Shown here piece by piece: positions 1 to 4,811 of a DNA stretch of 6,229 nucleotides; the first letter of the stretch is position 1; every line of letters starts with the position of its first letter. The notes below the pieces were generated by a model. It made no database searches and had not been told where the DNA came from. It was given only the letters and a program-made list of their open reading frames with translations. Position numbers and translations under genes: made by a program. The stretch is from contig CAJOPM010000156.1 of NCBI GenBank assembly GCA_905236225.1, positions 1 to 6,229 of the forward strand. The letters are read 5' to 3'. The DNA is from an uncultured Eubacterium sp. Its GTDB lineage: Bacteria > Bacillota > Clostridia > Lachnospirales > Lachnospiraceae.

Positions 1-13
1 AATTGGATTAAAT

Positions 14-925
14 TTATTTGCCTGCAACAGCGGCTGCAGCAAGTACGAGTGAGAGATATTTCTCTTCAGCAGATGAGCCTCTTGAAGTAAGTACGATCGG
101 CACTTTTGCGCCAACAATAAATCCGGCCATCTTACCACCTGCGATTGTAACAATACTCTTGCCAAGAACGTTACCTACCTGAATGTTAGGAACTAAGATT
201 ACATCTGCATCTCCGGCAACCTCGTTATCATATCCTTTTATGTTTGCAACTTCTTTGTCAAGTGCTATATCAAGTGAGATAGGACCGGCAACGATACAAT
301 CTTTGATTTCACCATTTTTGTTCATCTGCGCAAGCTGATCTGCTTCTACAGTCTCCGGCATTTTAGGATTAACTTTTTCAACTGCTGCAACACATGCAAC
401 TTTTGGACAATCATATCCAAGAGATTTAAGGGTATCAACTGTATTTTCAATGATATCCTTCTTCTGCTCAAGTGTAGGATAGGTCATCATTCCGCCGTCT
501 GTAGTAACAATGAGCTTATGATAATTTGGAAGCTGATTAAGAACGAAGTGTGACATTACGCGTCCTTGTCCAAGCCCTGTTTCTTTGTTAACAACAGGCT
601 TAAGAATCTGAGCTGTTTCGAGCTTGCCCTTCATAATGAAGTCGCCCTTGCCTTCTCTGATGAGCTCTACTGTCTTAGCGGCTGCATCAACCGGATCAGG
701 TACATCATATATAGAATCAGCATCGAATTCTCTGTTCATTTTTCCTAAAATATCGAGGATCTTTGCTTTATCGCCGACAAGTACAGGGGTGATAATCCCT
801 TCATCTACTGCATTGAATACAGCTTCAAGTGTATGCTCGTCGCCTGCAGCTGCAACTATAACTCTCTTCTTCTCGGGGAGAGCCTTAACCTTTTCTACCA
901 ATACATCGTAGCTCTTTAAAACCAT
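14..925 (-). CDS. ptb: Phosphate butyryltransferase-like acyl-CoA:phosphate acyltransferase (PTA/PTB family)
   Basis: A 303-residue cytoplasmic enzyme of the phosphate acetyl/butyryltransferase family. These enzymes convert an acyl-CoA plus phosphate to acyl-phosphate and CoA, and a kinase then makes ATP from the acyl-phosphate. Family segments visible are DFIMKGKLET (residues 95-104), GPISLD (214-219), AGDADVILVP (237-246), NIQVGN (247-252) and the C-terminal VLTSRGSS with Ser281-Arg282 in the active-site region. The length equals the roughly 300 residues usual for clostridial Ptb, so the gene looks intact. The ATG at 925 is chosen because GGAGG lies 6 nt upstream (936-932). The open frame continues to 1123, but that 66-residue extension is tryptophan- and tyrosine-rich, lacks family character and runs through the promoter. 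A butyrate kinase gene would be expected beyond the left edge but is not visible. Substrate (butyryl-, branched or acetyl-CoA) cannot be fixed from sequence. The family call is firm; the exact name is less so. Confidence 0.9.
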   Translation of the reverse strand: MVLKSYDVLVEKVKALPEKKRVIVAAAGDEHTLEAVFNAVDEGIITPVLVGDKAKILDILGKMNREFDADSIYDVPDPVDAAAKTVELIREGKGDFIMKGKLETAQILKPVVNKETGLGQGRVMSHFVLNQLPNYHKLIVTTDGGMMTYPTLEQKKDIIENTVDTLKSLGYDCPKVACVAAVEKVNPKMPETVEADQLAQMNKNGEIKDCIVAGPISLDIALDKEVANIKGYDNEVAGDADVILVPNIQVGNVLGKSIVTIAGGKMAGFIVGAKVPIVLTSRGSSAEEKYLSLVLAAAAVAGK

Positions 926-965
926 AATAAACCTCCATAAATAATATAATTTCTGACTGCCTTTA

Positions 966-995
966 AGTATAGCATAGTAAAATATTAAGCCGCAA
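966..995 (-). promoter_or_regulatory. Predicted sigma-A promoter for the ptb-like gene (extended -10)
   Basis: Read on the minus strand, TTGCGG (995-990) is followed after 18 nt by TATACT (971-966). The -10 is preceded by TG at -15/-14 (TGCTATACT), an extended -10 element that tolerates a weak -35. The start of transcription would fall near 959, giving a leader of about 34 nt that contains the GGAGG ribosome binding site. Prediction from sequence only. Confidence 0.55.
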
Positions 996-1041
996 CGACT
1001 TATTTGGAAAGTAGTATGAAATATTAATATGCATAAGTATA

Positions 1042-1052
1042 AACAATTTGTT
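1042..1052. promoter_or_regulatory. Candidate operator: AACAA-T-TTGTT palindrome between the divergent promoters
   Basis: AACAATTTGTT is an inverted repeat with a single central base, placed between the two opposite-facing -35 elements (990-995 and 1082-1087). A factor bound here could affect both genes. A perfect 10-bp palindrome ATATTAATAT (1021-1030) lies nearby. In DNA this AT-rich, short palindromes arise by chance, so this is a weak call. No known regulator motif was matched. Confidence 0.2.
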
Positions 1053-1081
1053 AATAAGCTGTAACATTTGCCTAAGAAACC

Positions 1082-1110
1082 TTGAAAATACGCATATATT
1101 GTAGTAGAAT
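1082..1110 (+). promoter_or_regulatory. Predicted sigma-A promoter for the kce/zinc-ribbon operon
   Basis: TTGAAA (1082-1087) and TAGAAT (1105-1110) are separated by exactly 17 nt, each one mismatch from consensus. Transcription would start near 1117, leaving a leader of about 89 nt before the ATG at 1206. This is the best-scoring promoter by eye in the window. It supports strong constitutive or repressible expression. Confidence 0.65.
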
Positions 1111-1145
1111 ATTTCCTGTACAAAATTTTTAAAACATGCGCGATT

Positions 1146-1183
1146 TGACACTGAGTTATCGGTGTTATTTTTACGGCGTGTCA
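1146..1183 (+). other. Possible alternative RNA folds in the kce leader
   Basis: TGACAC (1146-1151) can pair with GTGTCA (1178-1183) across a 26-nt loop. The same left arm can instead form a local hairpin, GACACT (1147-1152) with GGTGTT (1161-1166), with two G-U pairs and an 8-nt loop, directly followed by the T-rich run TATTTTTA. The two folds are mutually exclusive, as in attenuators. The stems are short (6 bp) and no known riboswitch family is recognised, so confidence is low. Confidence 0.2.
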
Positions 1184-1205
1184 TGTAGAAAAGGAGAAAG
1201 TAGAA

Positions 1206-2057
1206 ATGGACAAAGCTTTAAAGAACAAGAGAATCATTACTGCAGCAGTAACAGGTGCATGGCCGAAAAAGGAGAATAACCCAAACGTTCCCATGACTCC
1301 TGAAGAAATCGCTGATGATGTTTATGCATGCTGGAAAGCCGGTGCTGCAATTGCTCATCTTCATATGAGAGATGATGATGGTAACGGTGTTATGGATCCT
1401 GTTCGTTTCAAGAAGACAGTTAATCTTATCAAGGAAAGATATCCGGATTGTGATGTTATTATCAATCTCACAACTTCAGGCGATATCCATGCAGATGATG
1501 ATATCCGTGTACAGCACGTCAAGGAGCTTAAGCCTGAGATGGCTTCATATGACTGCGGCTCTATGAACTGGCTTAACAGCGGTCTTTTCCTTAACTCACC
1601 CAAGTTCCTTGAGGATTGCGGTAAGTTATTCCAGGAGACAAACACTAAGCCTGAGATTGAAGTATTTGATCCCGGTATGATAGCAAATGCAGCATATTAT
1701 CTCAAGAAGGGTGTTCTCAAAGCTCCGCTTCACTTCCAGTTCTGTATGGGATGCGCTAATGGTATCACTGGTACTATGAAGAATCTTGTATTCATGAGAG
1801 ATACTATGGAAGAGCTTTGCCCGGGATCTACATGGTCATGTTTCGGTGTAGGACATAGCGCTATGGAGATGCTTTATGGTGCAGTAGCTATGGGCGGAAA
1901 CGTTCGTGTAGGTATGGAAGATAACGTTATGTATGCTAAGGGTCAGCTCGCTGACAGCAATGCACAGTTCGTTGAGCGTGCAGCTAGAGTTATCAAAGAG
2001 TTTGGCTGCGAAGTTGCTACTCCTGATGAAGCACGTCAGATTCTTGGACTTAAATAA
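1206..2057 (+). CDS. kce: Beta-keto acid cleavage enzyme, 3-keto-5-aminohexanoate cleavage (Kce)-like, DUF849/BKACE family
   Basis: A 283-residue TIM-barrel enzyme of the BKACE family. Family members condense a beta-keto acid with acetyl-CoA and cleave it to acetoacetate plus a new acyl-CoA. The founding member, Kce of lysine fermentation, acts on 3-keto-5-aminohexanoate. Zinc-ligand and catalytic signatures are present: H51-L-H53-M-R-D, and near the C-terminus R234-V-G-M-E238-D239, corresponding to the two His, Glu, Arg and Asp used in characterised Kce. NLTTSGD (87-93) and the E-V-F-D segment of the barrel are also present. Length fits the family, which is about 270-300 residues. The ATG is supported by AGGAG 9 nt upstream (1192-1196). 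It is the first gene of an operon with the zinc-ribbon protein 15 bp downstream, and it diverges from the ptb-like gene. No other lysine-fermentation gene (kamDE, kdd, kal) is in view, so the true substrate could be another beta-keto acid. The family is sure; the substrate is not. Confidence 0.9.
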   Translation: MDKALKNKRIITAAVTGAWPKKENNPNVPMTPEEIADDVYACWKAGAAIAHLHMRDDDGNGVMDPVRFKKTVNLIKERYPDCDVIINLTTSGDIHADDDIRVQHVKELKPEMASYDCGSMNWLNSGLFLNSPKFLEDCGKLFQETNTKPEIEVFDPGMIANAAYYLKKGVLKAPLHFQFCMGCANGITGTMKNLVFMRDTMEELCPGSTWSCFGVGHSAMEMLYGAVAMGGNVRVGMEDNVMYAKGQLADSNAQFVERAARVIKEFGCEVATPDEARQILGLK

Positions 2058-2072
2058 TTCGGGGGTCAGTAT

Positions 2073-2264
2073 ATGACTTACGGAGCATTATTTTGGTACT
2101 ACGAGTGTCCAAACTGTAAGAAAAAATTTAAATATGGAACAGATTTATTTGCTCAGTTTGGAGACGAATTTGGTAATTGTCCTGAGTGTGGCACAGCCGG
2201 TACATTTATAAAAGAAGGCGCGATCTCAGTCGACGATATCGAATACGAAGATGTAGATTATTAA
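2073..2264 (+). CDS. Small zinc-ribbon protein of unknown function
   Basis: A 63-residue acidic protein with two knuckles, C12-P-N-C15 and C36-P-E-C39, spaced by 20 residues. This is the classic four-cysteine rubredoxin-like or zinc-ribbon fold that binds one Zn (or Fe). The tail after residue 47 is rich in Asp, Glu and Tyr. No signal peptide or membrane segment is present, so it is probably cytoplasmic. The ATG at 2073 follows GGGGGT (2061-2066) by 6 nt. The gene lies 15 bp after kce with no terminator between, so the two are cotranscribed, and it is followed at once by a terminator. Small zinc ribbons like this are often overlooked. A link to the metal-dependent Kce enzyme (metal delivery, assembly, regulation) is possible but only inferred from position. 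Confidence 0.8.
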   Translation: MTYGALFWYYECPNCKKKFKYGTDLFAQFGDEFGNCPECGTAGTFIKEGAISVDDIEYEDVDY

Positions 2265-2267
2265 TTT

Positions 2268-2296
2268 GAACCCGGTCTATGTGACCGGGTTCTTTA
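2268..2296 (+). terminator. Rho-independent terminator after the kce/zinc-ribbon operon
   Basis: GAACCCGGTC (2268-2277) and GACCGGGTTC (2283-2292) form a perfect 10-bp stem with loop TATGT. The following T tract is only TTTAA (2293-2297), so some read-through into the response-regulator gene, whose GTG lies 23 nt after the stem, is plausible. The stem begins 4 nt after the stop codon of the zinc-ribbon gene. Confidence 0.85.
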
Positions 2297-2315
2297 AGTA
2301 AAAAGAGGTTTTGGT

Positions 2316-3020
2316 GTGGGGCTTAAAATTGCAATATGTGACGATGAAGAATATGTTATAAAAGAATTAAAAAAGTCTCTATTGAATATAAGAACATATG
2401 ATAGAATTGATTGTTTTTCCGATGGGGAGAGTCTTCTTAAATCAAGTGAAAGATATGATGCGGTTTTTTTAGATGTAGAGATGGGAAAGATTAGTGGCAT
2501 GGATGTTGCCAGGTATTTTACAGATGATAGCCGTGATGAGAAAATAATATTTCTAACCAGTCATACAGAGGTTATGCCTGAAGCATTTAAAGTGCGTGCT
2601 TTTAGGTTCCTGATTAAGCCAATAGAAAAAGATAAACTATTAGAAGCTGTAGAGGCATTAGAAAAGGAAAAAGAAAAACATACGCTAGTAAAAGTAATTA
2701 CACGTGATAAAGTGATATTTGTTCGAAAATCTGAAATTATTTATCTTGAGGCTGCGGGGGATTTTGTTTATATTTACACTTTAAAAGGTATATATGAAGC
2801 TAAAGTGCCAATATCAAACTGGGAAGATATCCTTGGGAAAGACATTTTCTACAGAGTGCATAAATCATACATTGTATCATTTAATTATATAAGGGGATTT
2901 TCTCGTGAAATAGCGCACTTGAAAGTTGTAGAAATAGATATACCTATAGCCAGAAGAAGAAGGGCAGAATTTAAAGATAAATATCTAGAGTATTTAAGAA
3001 GATACGAAGTTGTTGGATAG
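2316..3020 (+). CDS. LytTR-family response regulator (AgrA/VirR/ComE-like)
   Basis: A 234-residue two-component transcription factor. The N-terminal receiver domain (about residues 3-118) shows the acidic pair D9-D10, phospho-acceptor D53 (VFLDVEM), T81 and K101-P102. The C-terminal LytTR DNA-binding domain (about 133-230) includes the typical IIYLEA, YRVHKSYIV and IARRRR segments. LytTR proteins bind pairs of direct repeats, usually just upstream of a -35, in promoters of bacteriocin, virulence or competence genes. The start is GTG at 2316, with GAGG at 2305-2308 (7 nt spacing). No ATG start is suitable, since the receiver begins at residue 3. The partner kinase starts 13 nt after the stop, so they form one operon. 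A terminator sits just upstream with no space for a promoter after it, so the source of transcription is unclear. A likely target site is at 4381-4415. Confidence 0.93.
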   Translation: MGLKIAICDDEEYVIKELKKSLLNIRTYDRIDCFSDGESLLKSSERYDAVFLDVEMGKISGMDVARYFTDDSRDEKIIFLTSHTEVMPEAFKVRAFRFLIKPIEKDKLLEAVEALEKEKEKHTLVKVITRDKVIFVRKSEIIYLEAAGDFVYIYTLKGIYEAKVPISNWEDILGKDIFYRVHKSYIVSFNYIRGFSREIAHLKVVEIDIPIARRRRAEFKDKYLEYLRRYEVVG

Positions 3021-3033
3021 TAGAGGGAAACTA

Positions 3034-4353
3034 ATGATTTATTCTGTGATTTATTTTTATGTTGAATTATTTAAGCTTATTGTTTTTTCGTATTTTTTAA
3101 GCGATTATAGGTTTAATAGTAAGAAGAAAAGTATACTGATAATTACTATATCCGGATTAATAATAGCAATTGGCAGTTTATATTTTCCTATAGAGGAATA
3201 CGGTATCATTTATGGGGGTGTTGCGATAGCCGCTCTTGGGATTATATACCCTAAAAAAAATACATTTAGATTTCTTATAGAAGATTATATTTGTATATGT
3301 GTGCTTGATAGCGCTTTGGGAAGAATACCTCAGATTCTTATAGCTTCTGATGTTAGCGATTCTTGTTTAGTTAATCTTATATGTAATATGATTTCACTTA
3401 TCCCAATAATTATTTTTTCATACATAAGAAGGAAGGCACAATTGGACTGTCCGTTTGAAGGTAGCAGATGGACAGATTTCTTTGTTATAGTTTTTGGAGG
3501 GGTTTCATTTGGTTTATATTTGGCATTTGTACAGGTATATGTGTTAAGTGAAAATTCTGATTATAGATTAAATATTGCAACAAGCGCAATGGGGCTGGCA
3601 GCGCTGGTTTTTATGTTGACTTTTTTTATGCTTAATATAATGCGAAAAAAGCAGCATATTCTGCAAGAAGAAAACAGAGTTAATAATGCCATTTTTCGTA
3701 TACAGGAGGATTATTATAATACAATACTTGAAAGAGATGAAGAGACGAGAAGATTCAGGCATGACATAAGAAATCATATACTATGTATGCAGGCACTGAT
3801 TGATGAGAAAGATTTAAATGGTTTATCGGATTATATTGGAAAGATAATGGAAACACTTCCTATGAAGAAACTTAATTCCTATTCTGATGTGCGCCTGCTA
3901 GATGTAATAGTAAATGATATTGTTGCACATAATGAAGGAGTAGAGCTTAGGTGGAAAGGTAGAATTGATAATTTAGGAAGAATGACGCCTGTTCAAATAA
4001 GCATTCTGTTTTCTAACCTGTTAAATAATGCTTTTGAAGCTGCAAAGCAATGCGATTTTCCTTATGTAAATGTGGAACTGATTAGAAGAGATGAGATGCT
4101 GTATATTTACATTCAAAATCCATCAGCGAATAATTTTCAGGAAAAAAATGGTGATATAGTTTCCAGTAAGTTAGAAGATGGACATGGATACGGTATAAAA
4201 AATATAAAGCGAGTTGTAAATGAGCTGGATGGAGAATTTGAATTAAAAATAGAAGAATTAAACGAAAGCTCAAAATCGGCATGTGATTATTCGATTGCAA
4301 AGCCTCATAAATACTATACAGTAAAAACCGATGTGATTGTTAAATTGTCGTAA
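3034..4353 (+). CDS. Polytopic sensor histidine kinase, GHKL/AgrC-ComD-like
   Basis: A 439-residue membrane kinase that would phosphorylate the LytTR regulator encoded just before it. Residues 1-205 contain six or seven hydrophobic segments (about 2-22, 34-53, 55-72, 80-97, 107-128, 148-170, 182-203) with little extracellular loop. A helical linker (about 207-240) follows, then the H-box R-H243-D-I-R-N-H with phospho-acceptor H243. The ATPase domain has the N-box N328-L-L-N331-N332 and the G-box G383-H-G-Y-G387. This is the layout of peptide-sensing AgrC/ComD/VirS kinases. The ATG at 3034 is chosen because AGAGGG ends 6 nt upstream (3022-3027). In-frame TTG codons at 3010 and 3013 overlap the previous gene and lack a ribosome binding site. 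No agrB/agrD-type signal gene is adjacent, so the ligand is unknown; the downstream peptide or cell-envelope stress are candidates. It probably shares a transcript with the regulator. Confidence 0.92.
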   Translation: MIYSVIYFYVELFKLIVFSYFLSDYRFNSKKKSILIITISGLIIAIGSLYFPIEEYGIIYGGVAIAALGIIYPKKNTFRFLIEDYICICVLDSALGRIPQILIASDVSDSCLVNLICNMISLIPIIIFSYIRRKAQLDCPFEGSRWTDFFVIVFGGVSFGLYLAFVQVYVLSENSDYRLNIATSAMGLAALVFMLTFFMLNIMRKKQHILQEENRVNNAIFRIQEDYYNTILERDEETRRFRHDIRNHILCMQALIDEKDLNGLSDYIGKIMETLPMKKLNSYSDVRLLDVIVNDIVAHNEGVELRWKGRIDNLGRMTPVQISILFSNLLNNAFEAAKQCDFPYVNVELIRRDEMLYIYIQNPSANNFQEKNGDIVSSKLEDGHGYGIKNIKRVVNELDGEFELKIEELNESSKSACDYSIAKPHKYYTVKTDVIVKLS

Positions 4354-4380
4354 GAATATCTATTGGTTATTACAAGCAGT

Positions 4381-4415
4381 TACCGTTTACCGTAAAATGG
4401 CTACCGTTTACCGTA
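4381..4415 (+). promoter_or_regulatory. Tandem direct repeats: predicted LytTR operator
   Basis: TACCGTTTACCGTA occurs exactly twice, at 4381-4394 and 4402-4415, with start-to-start spacing of 21 bp (two DNA turns). Each copy contains ACCGTTTACC, which matches nine of ten positions of the published LytTR half-site pattern [TA][AC][CA]GTTN[AG][TC][TG]. Nine-bp cores are separated by 12 bp, the known spacing. Each copy is itself two TACCGT units 7 bp apart. The second repeat ends 6 nt before the weak -35 of the next operon, the usual activator position. No other copy was noticed in the window. The regulator encoded by 2316-3020 is the obvious binder, but that is inference. Confidence 0.8.
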
Positions 4416-4421
4416 GACATA

Positions 4422-4448
4422 TTGTTTTTCATAGCGTAGTGATATAAG
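4422..4448 (+). promoter_or_regulatory. Predicted activator-dependent promoter of the bacteriocin-like operon
   Basis: TATAAG (4443-4448) is a good -10, but the only -35-like hexamer is TTGTTT (4422-4427) at a short 15-nt spacing. A poor -35 immediately after the LytTR repeats suits a promoter that needs the bound regulator. Transcription would start near 4455, at the base of the hairpin at 4456-4476. Confidence 0.5.
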
Positions 4449-4455
4449 ATTTTCT

Positions 4456-4476
4456 TTAACAAAGCGCTTTTGTTAA
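4456..4476 (+). other. Inverted repeat at the predicted 5' end of the bacteriocin-like mRNA
   Basis: TTAACAAA (4456-4463) and TTTGTTAA (4469-4476) are perfect 8-bp arms around GCGCT. If transcription starts near 4455, this would be a hairpin at the extreme 5' end of the mRNA, a position known to slow RNA decay. It could instead be a protein-binding site or weak terminator for the kinase operon, but no T tract follows directly. Confidence 0.4.
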
Positions 4477-4503
4477 TAATATTTTATGGGAGGATACTTA
4501 TCT

Positions 4504-4542
4504 ATGAGTTTATTTTTTATTAACTTACTGTATTGGCTTTGA
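4504..4542 (+). other. Twelve-codon reading frame with the proper start signal; displaced 5' end of the next gene
   Basis: ATG at 4504 has a strong GGGAGG ribosome binding site (4488-4493, 10 nt spacing) but reads only MSLFFINLLYWL before TGA at 4540. The hydrophobic start of a signal peptide thus lies in one frame and its continuation (VLALILSFAIG) in another. A single-base change between 4524 and 4539 would join them. It is either a frameshift mutation, a sequence error, or a leader coupled to the next frame, since TTG at 4539 overlaps this TGA. Confidence 0.5.
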
Positions 4543-4790
4543 TTTTATCATTTGCAATTGGAAGCACTATAACTATTGGTATGACGACATATGGATATTA
4601 TAATATAGAAAACACTTTAACTCACGGTATTCGAGCATGGGCATTTTCAGGTTCCGGCTATTCTTCTGCAAGTGCAAAAATAGTAGAAGGTAATTATGAT
4701 TCAGGGTGGGAAAAAGGTCGTGATGTCGAGATAACCAAAATAAAGAATCCTATATATAAATTATATAGATATCACAAGTTCAATAAATAA
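4533..4790 (+). CDS. Small secreted protein resembling lactococcin 972-family bacteriocins; 5' end frameshifted
   Basis: An 85-codon frame without cysteines. It opens with a hydrophobic stretch (residues 1-16, ending near a Gly-Ser/Gly export-type boundary), followed by a Gly/Ser/Tyr/aromatic mature part: Y-G-Y-Y, then A-W-A-F-S-G-S-G-Y-S-S-A-S-A-K-I, G-N-Y-D-S-G-W and a basic tyrosine-rich tail ending Y-R-Y-H-K-F-N-K. The order of these elements resembles lactococcin 972-type bacteriocins, which are Sec-exported, unmodified, and bind lipid II. My alignment is by eye and weak. The neighbour is of the type that accompanies that family. The TTG at 4533 has no ribosome binding site; the real signal serves ATG 4504 in another frame, so the N-terminus is probably frameshifted and no positively charged leader start is present. 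The next gene starts 21 bp later in the same operon. It could be intact by translational coupling, a decayed gene, or a sequencing error. It could also be an unrelated secreted peptide. Confidence 0.6.
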   Translation: MALILSFAIGSTITIGMTTYGYYNIENTLTHGIRAWAFSGSGYSSASAKIVEGNYDSGWEKGRDVEITKIKNPIYKLYRYHKFNK

Positions 4791-4811
4791 AATTAATGGA
4801 GAAAATCAAAT

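Noticed and set aside
1048..1067. Rex (redox repressor) operator in the ptb/kce region
   Set aside because: TTGTTAA is present but the second half, TTAACAA at the right spacing, is missing.
926..1123. 66-residue N-terminal extension of the ptb-like frame
   Set aside because: It has no family similarity, runs through the extended -10 promoter, and the internal ATG at 925 has a strong ribosome binding site.
1145..1171. Perfect TTGACA at 1145-1150 as -35 of the kce promoter
   Set aside because: The only -10-like hexamer (TATTTT at 1166) is poor and 15 nt away; TTGAAA-N17-TAGAAT upstream is far better.
963..1184. Minus-strand open frame of 73 codons in the divergent region
   Set aside because: It covers both promoters, has no ribosome binding site of note and no recognisable protein features; AT-rich chance frame.
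3010..3033. TTG start of the kinase overlapping the regulator gene
   Set aside because: It lacks a ribosome binding site, whereas ATG 3034 has AGAGGG 6 nt upstream.
4381..4415. CRISPR-like or mobile-element repeat
   Set aside because: There are only two 14-bp units with 7 bp between, no array, no cas genes and no transposase; spacing and motif fit a LytTR operator.
4456..4476. Rex site or complete cre box
   Set aside because: Arms are in the opposite orientation to the Rex consensus, and the outer TG/CA of cre are absent although the AAAGCGCTTT core is present.
4354..4503. Hidden agrD-type signalling peptide between the kinase and the bacteriocin-like gene
   Set aside because: No start with a ribosome binding site and no cysteine-containing short frame was seen; the stretch is occupied by the repeats, promoter and hairpin.
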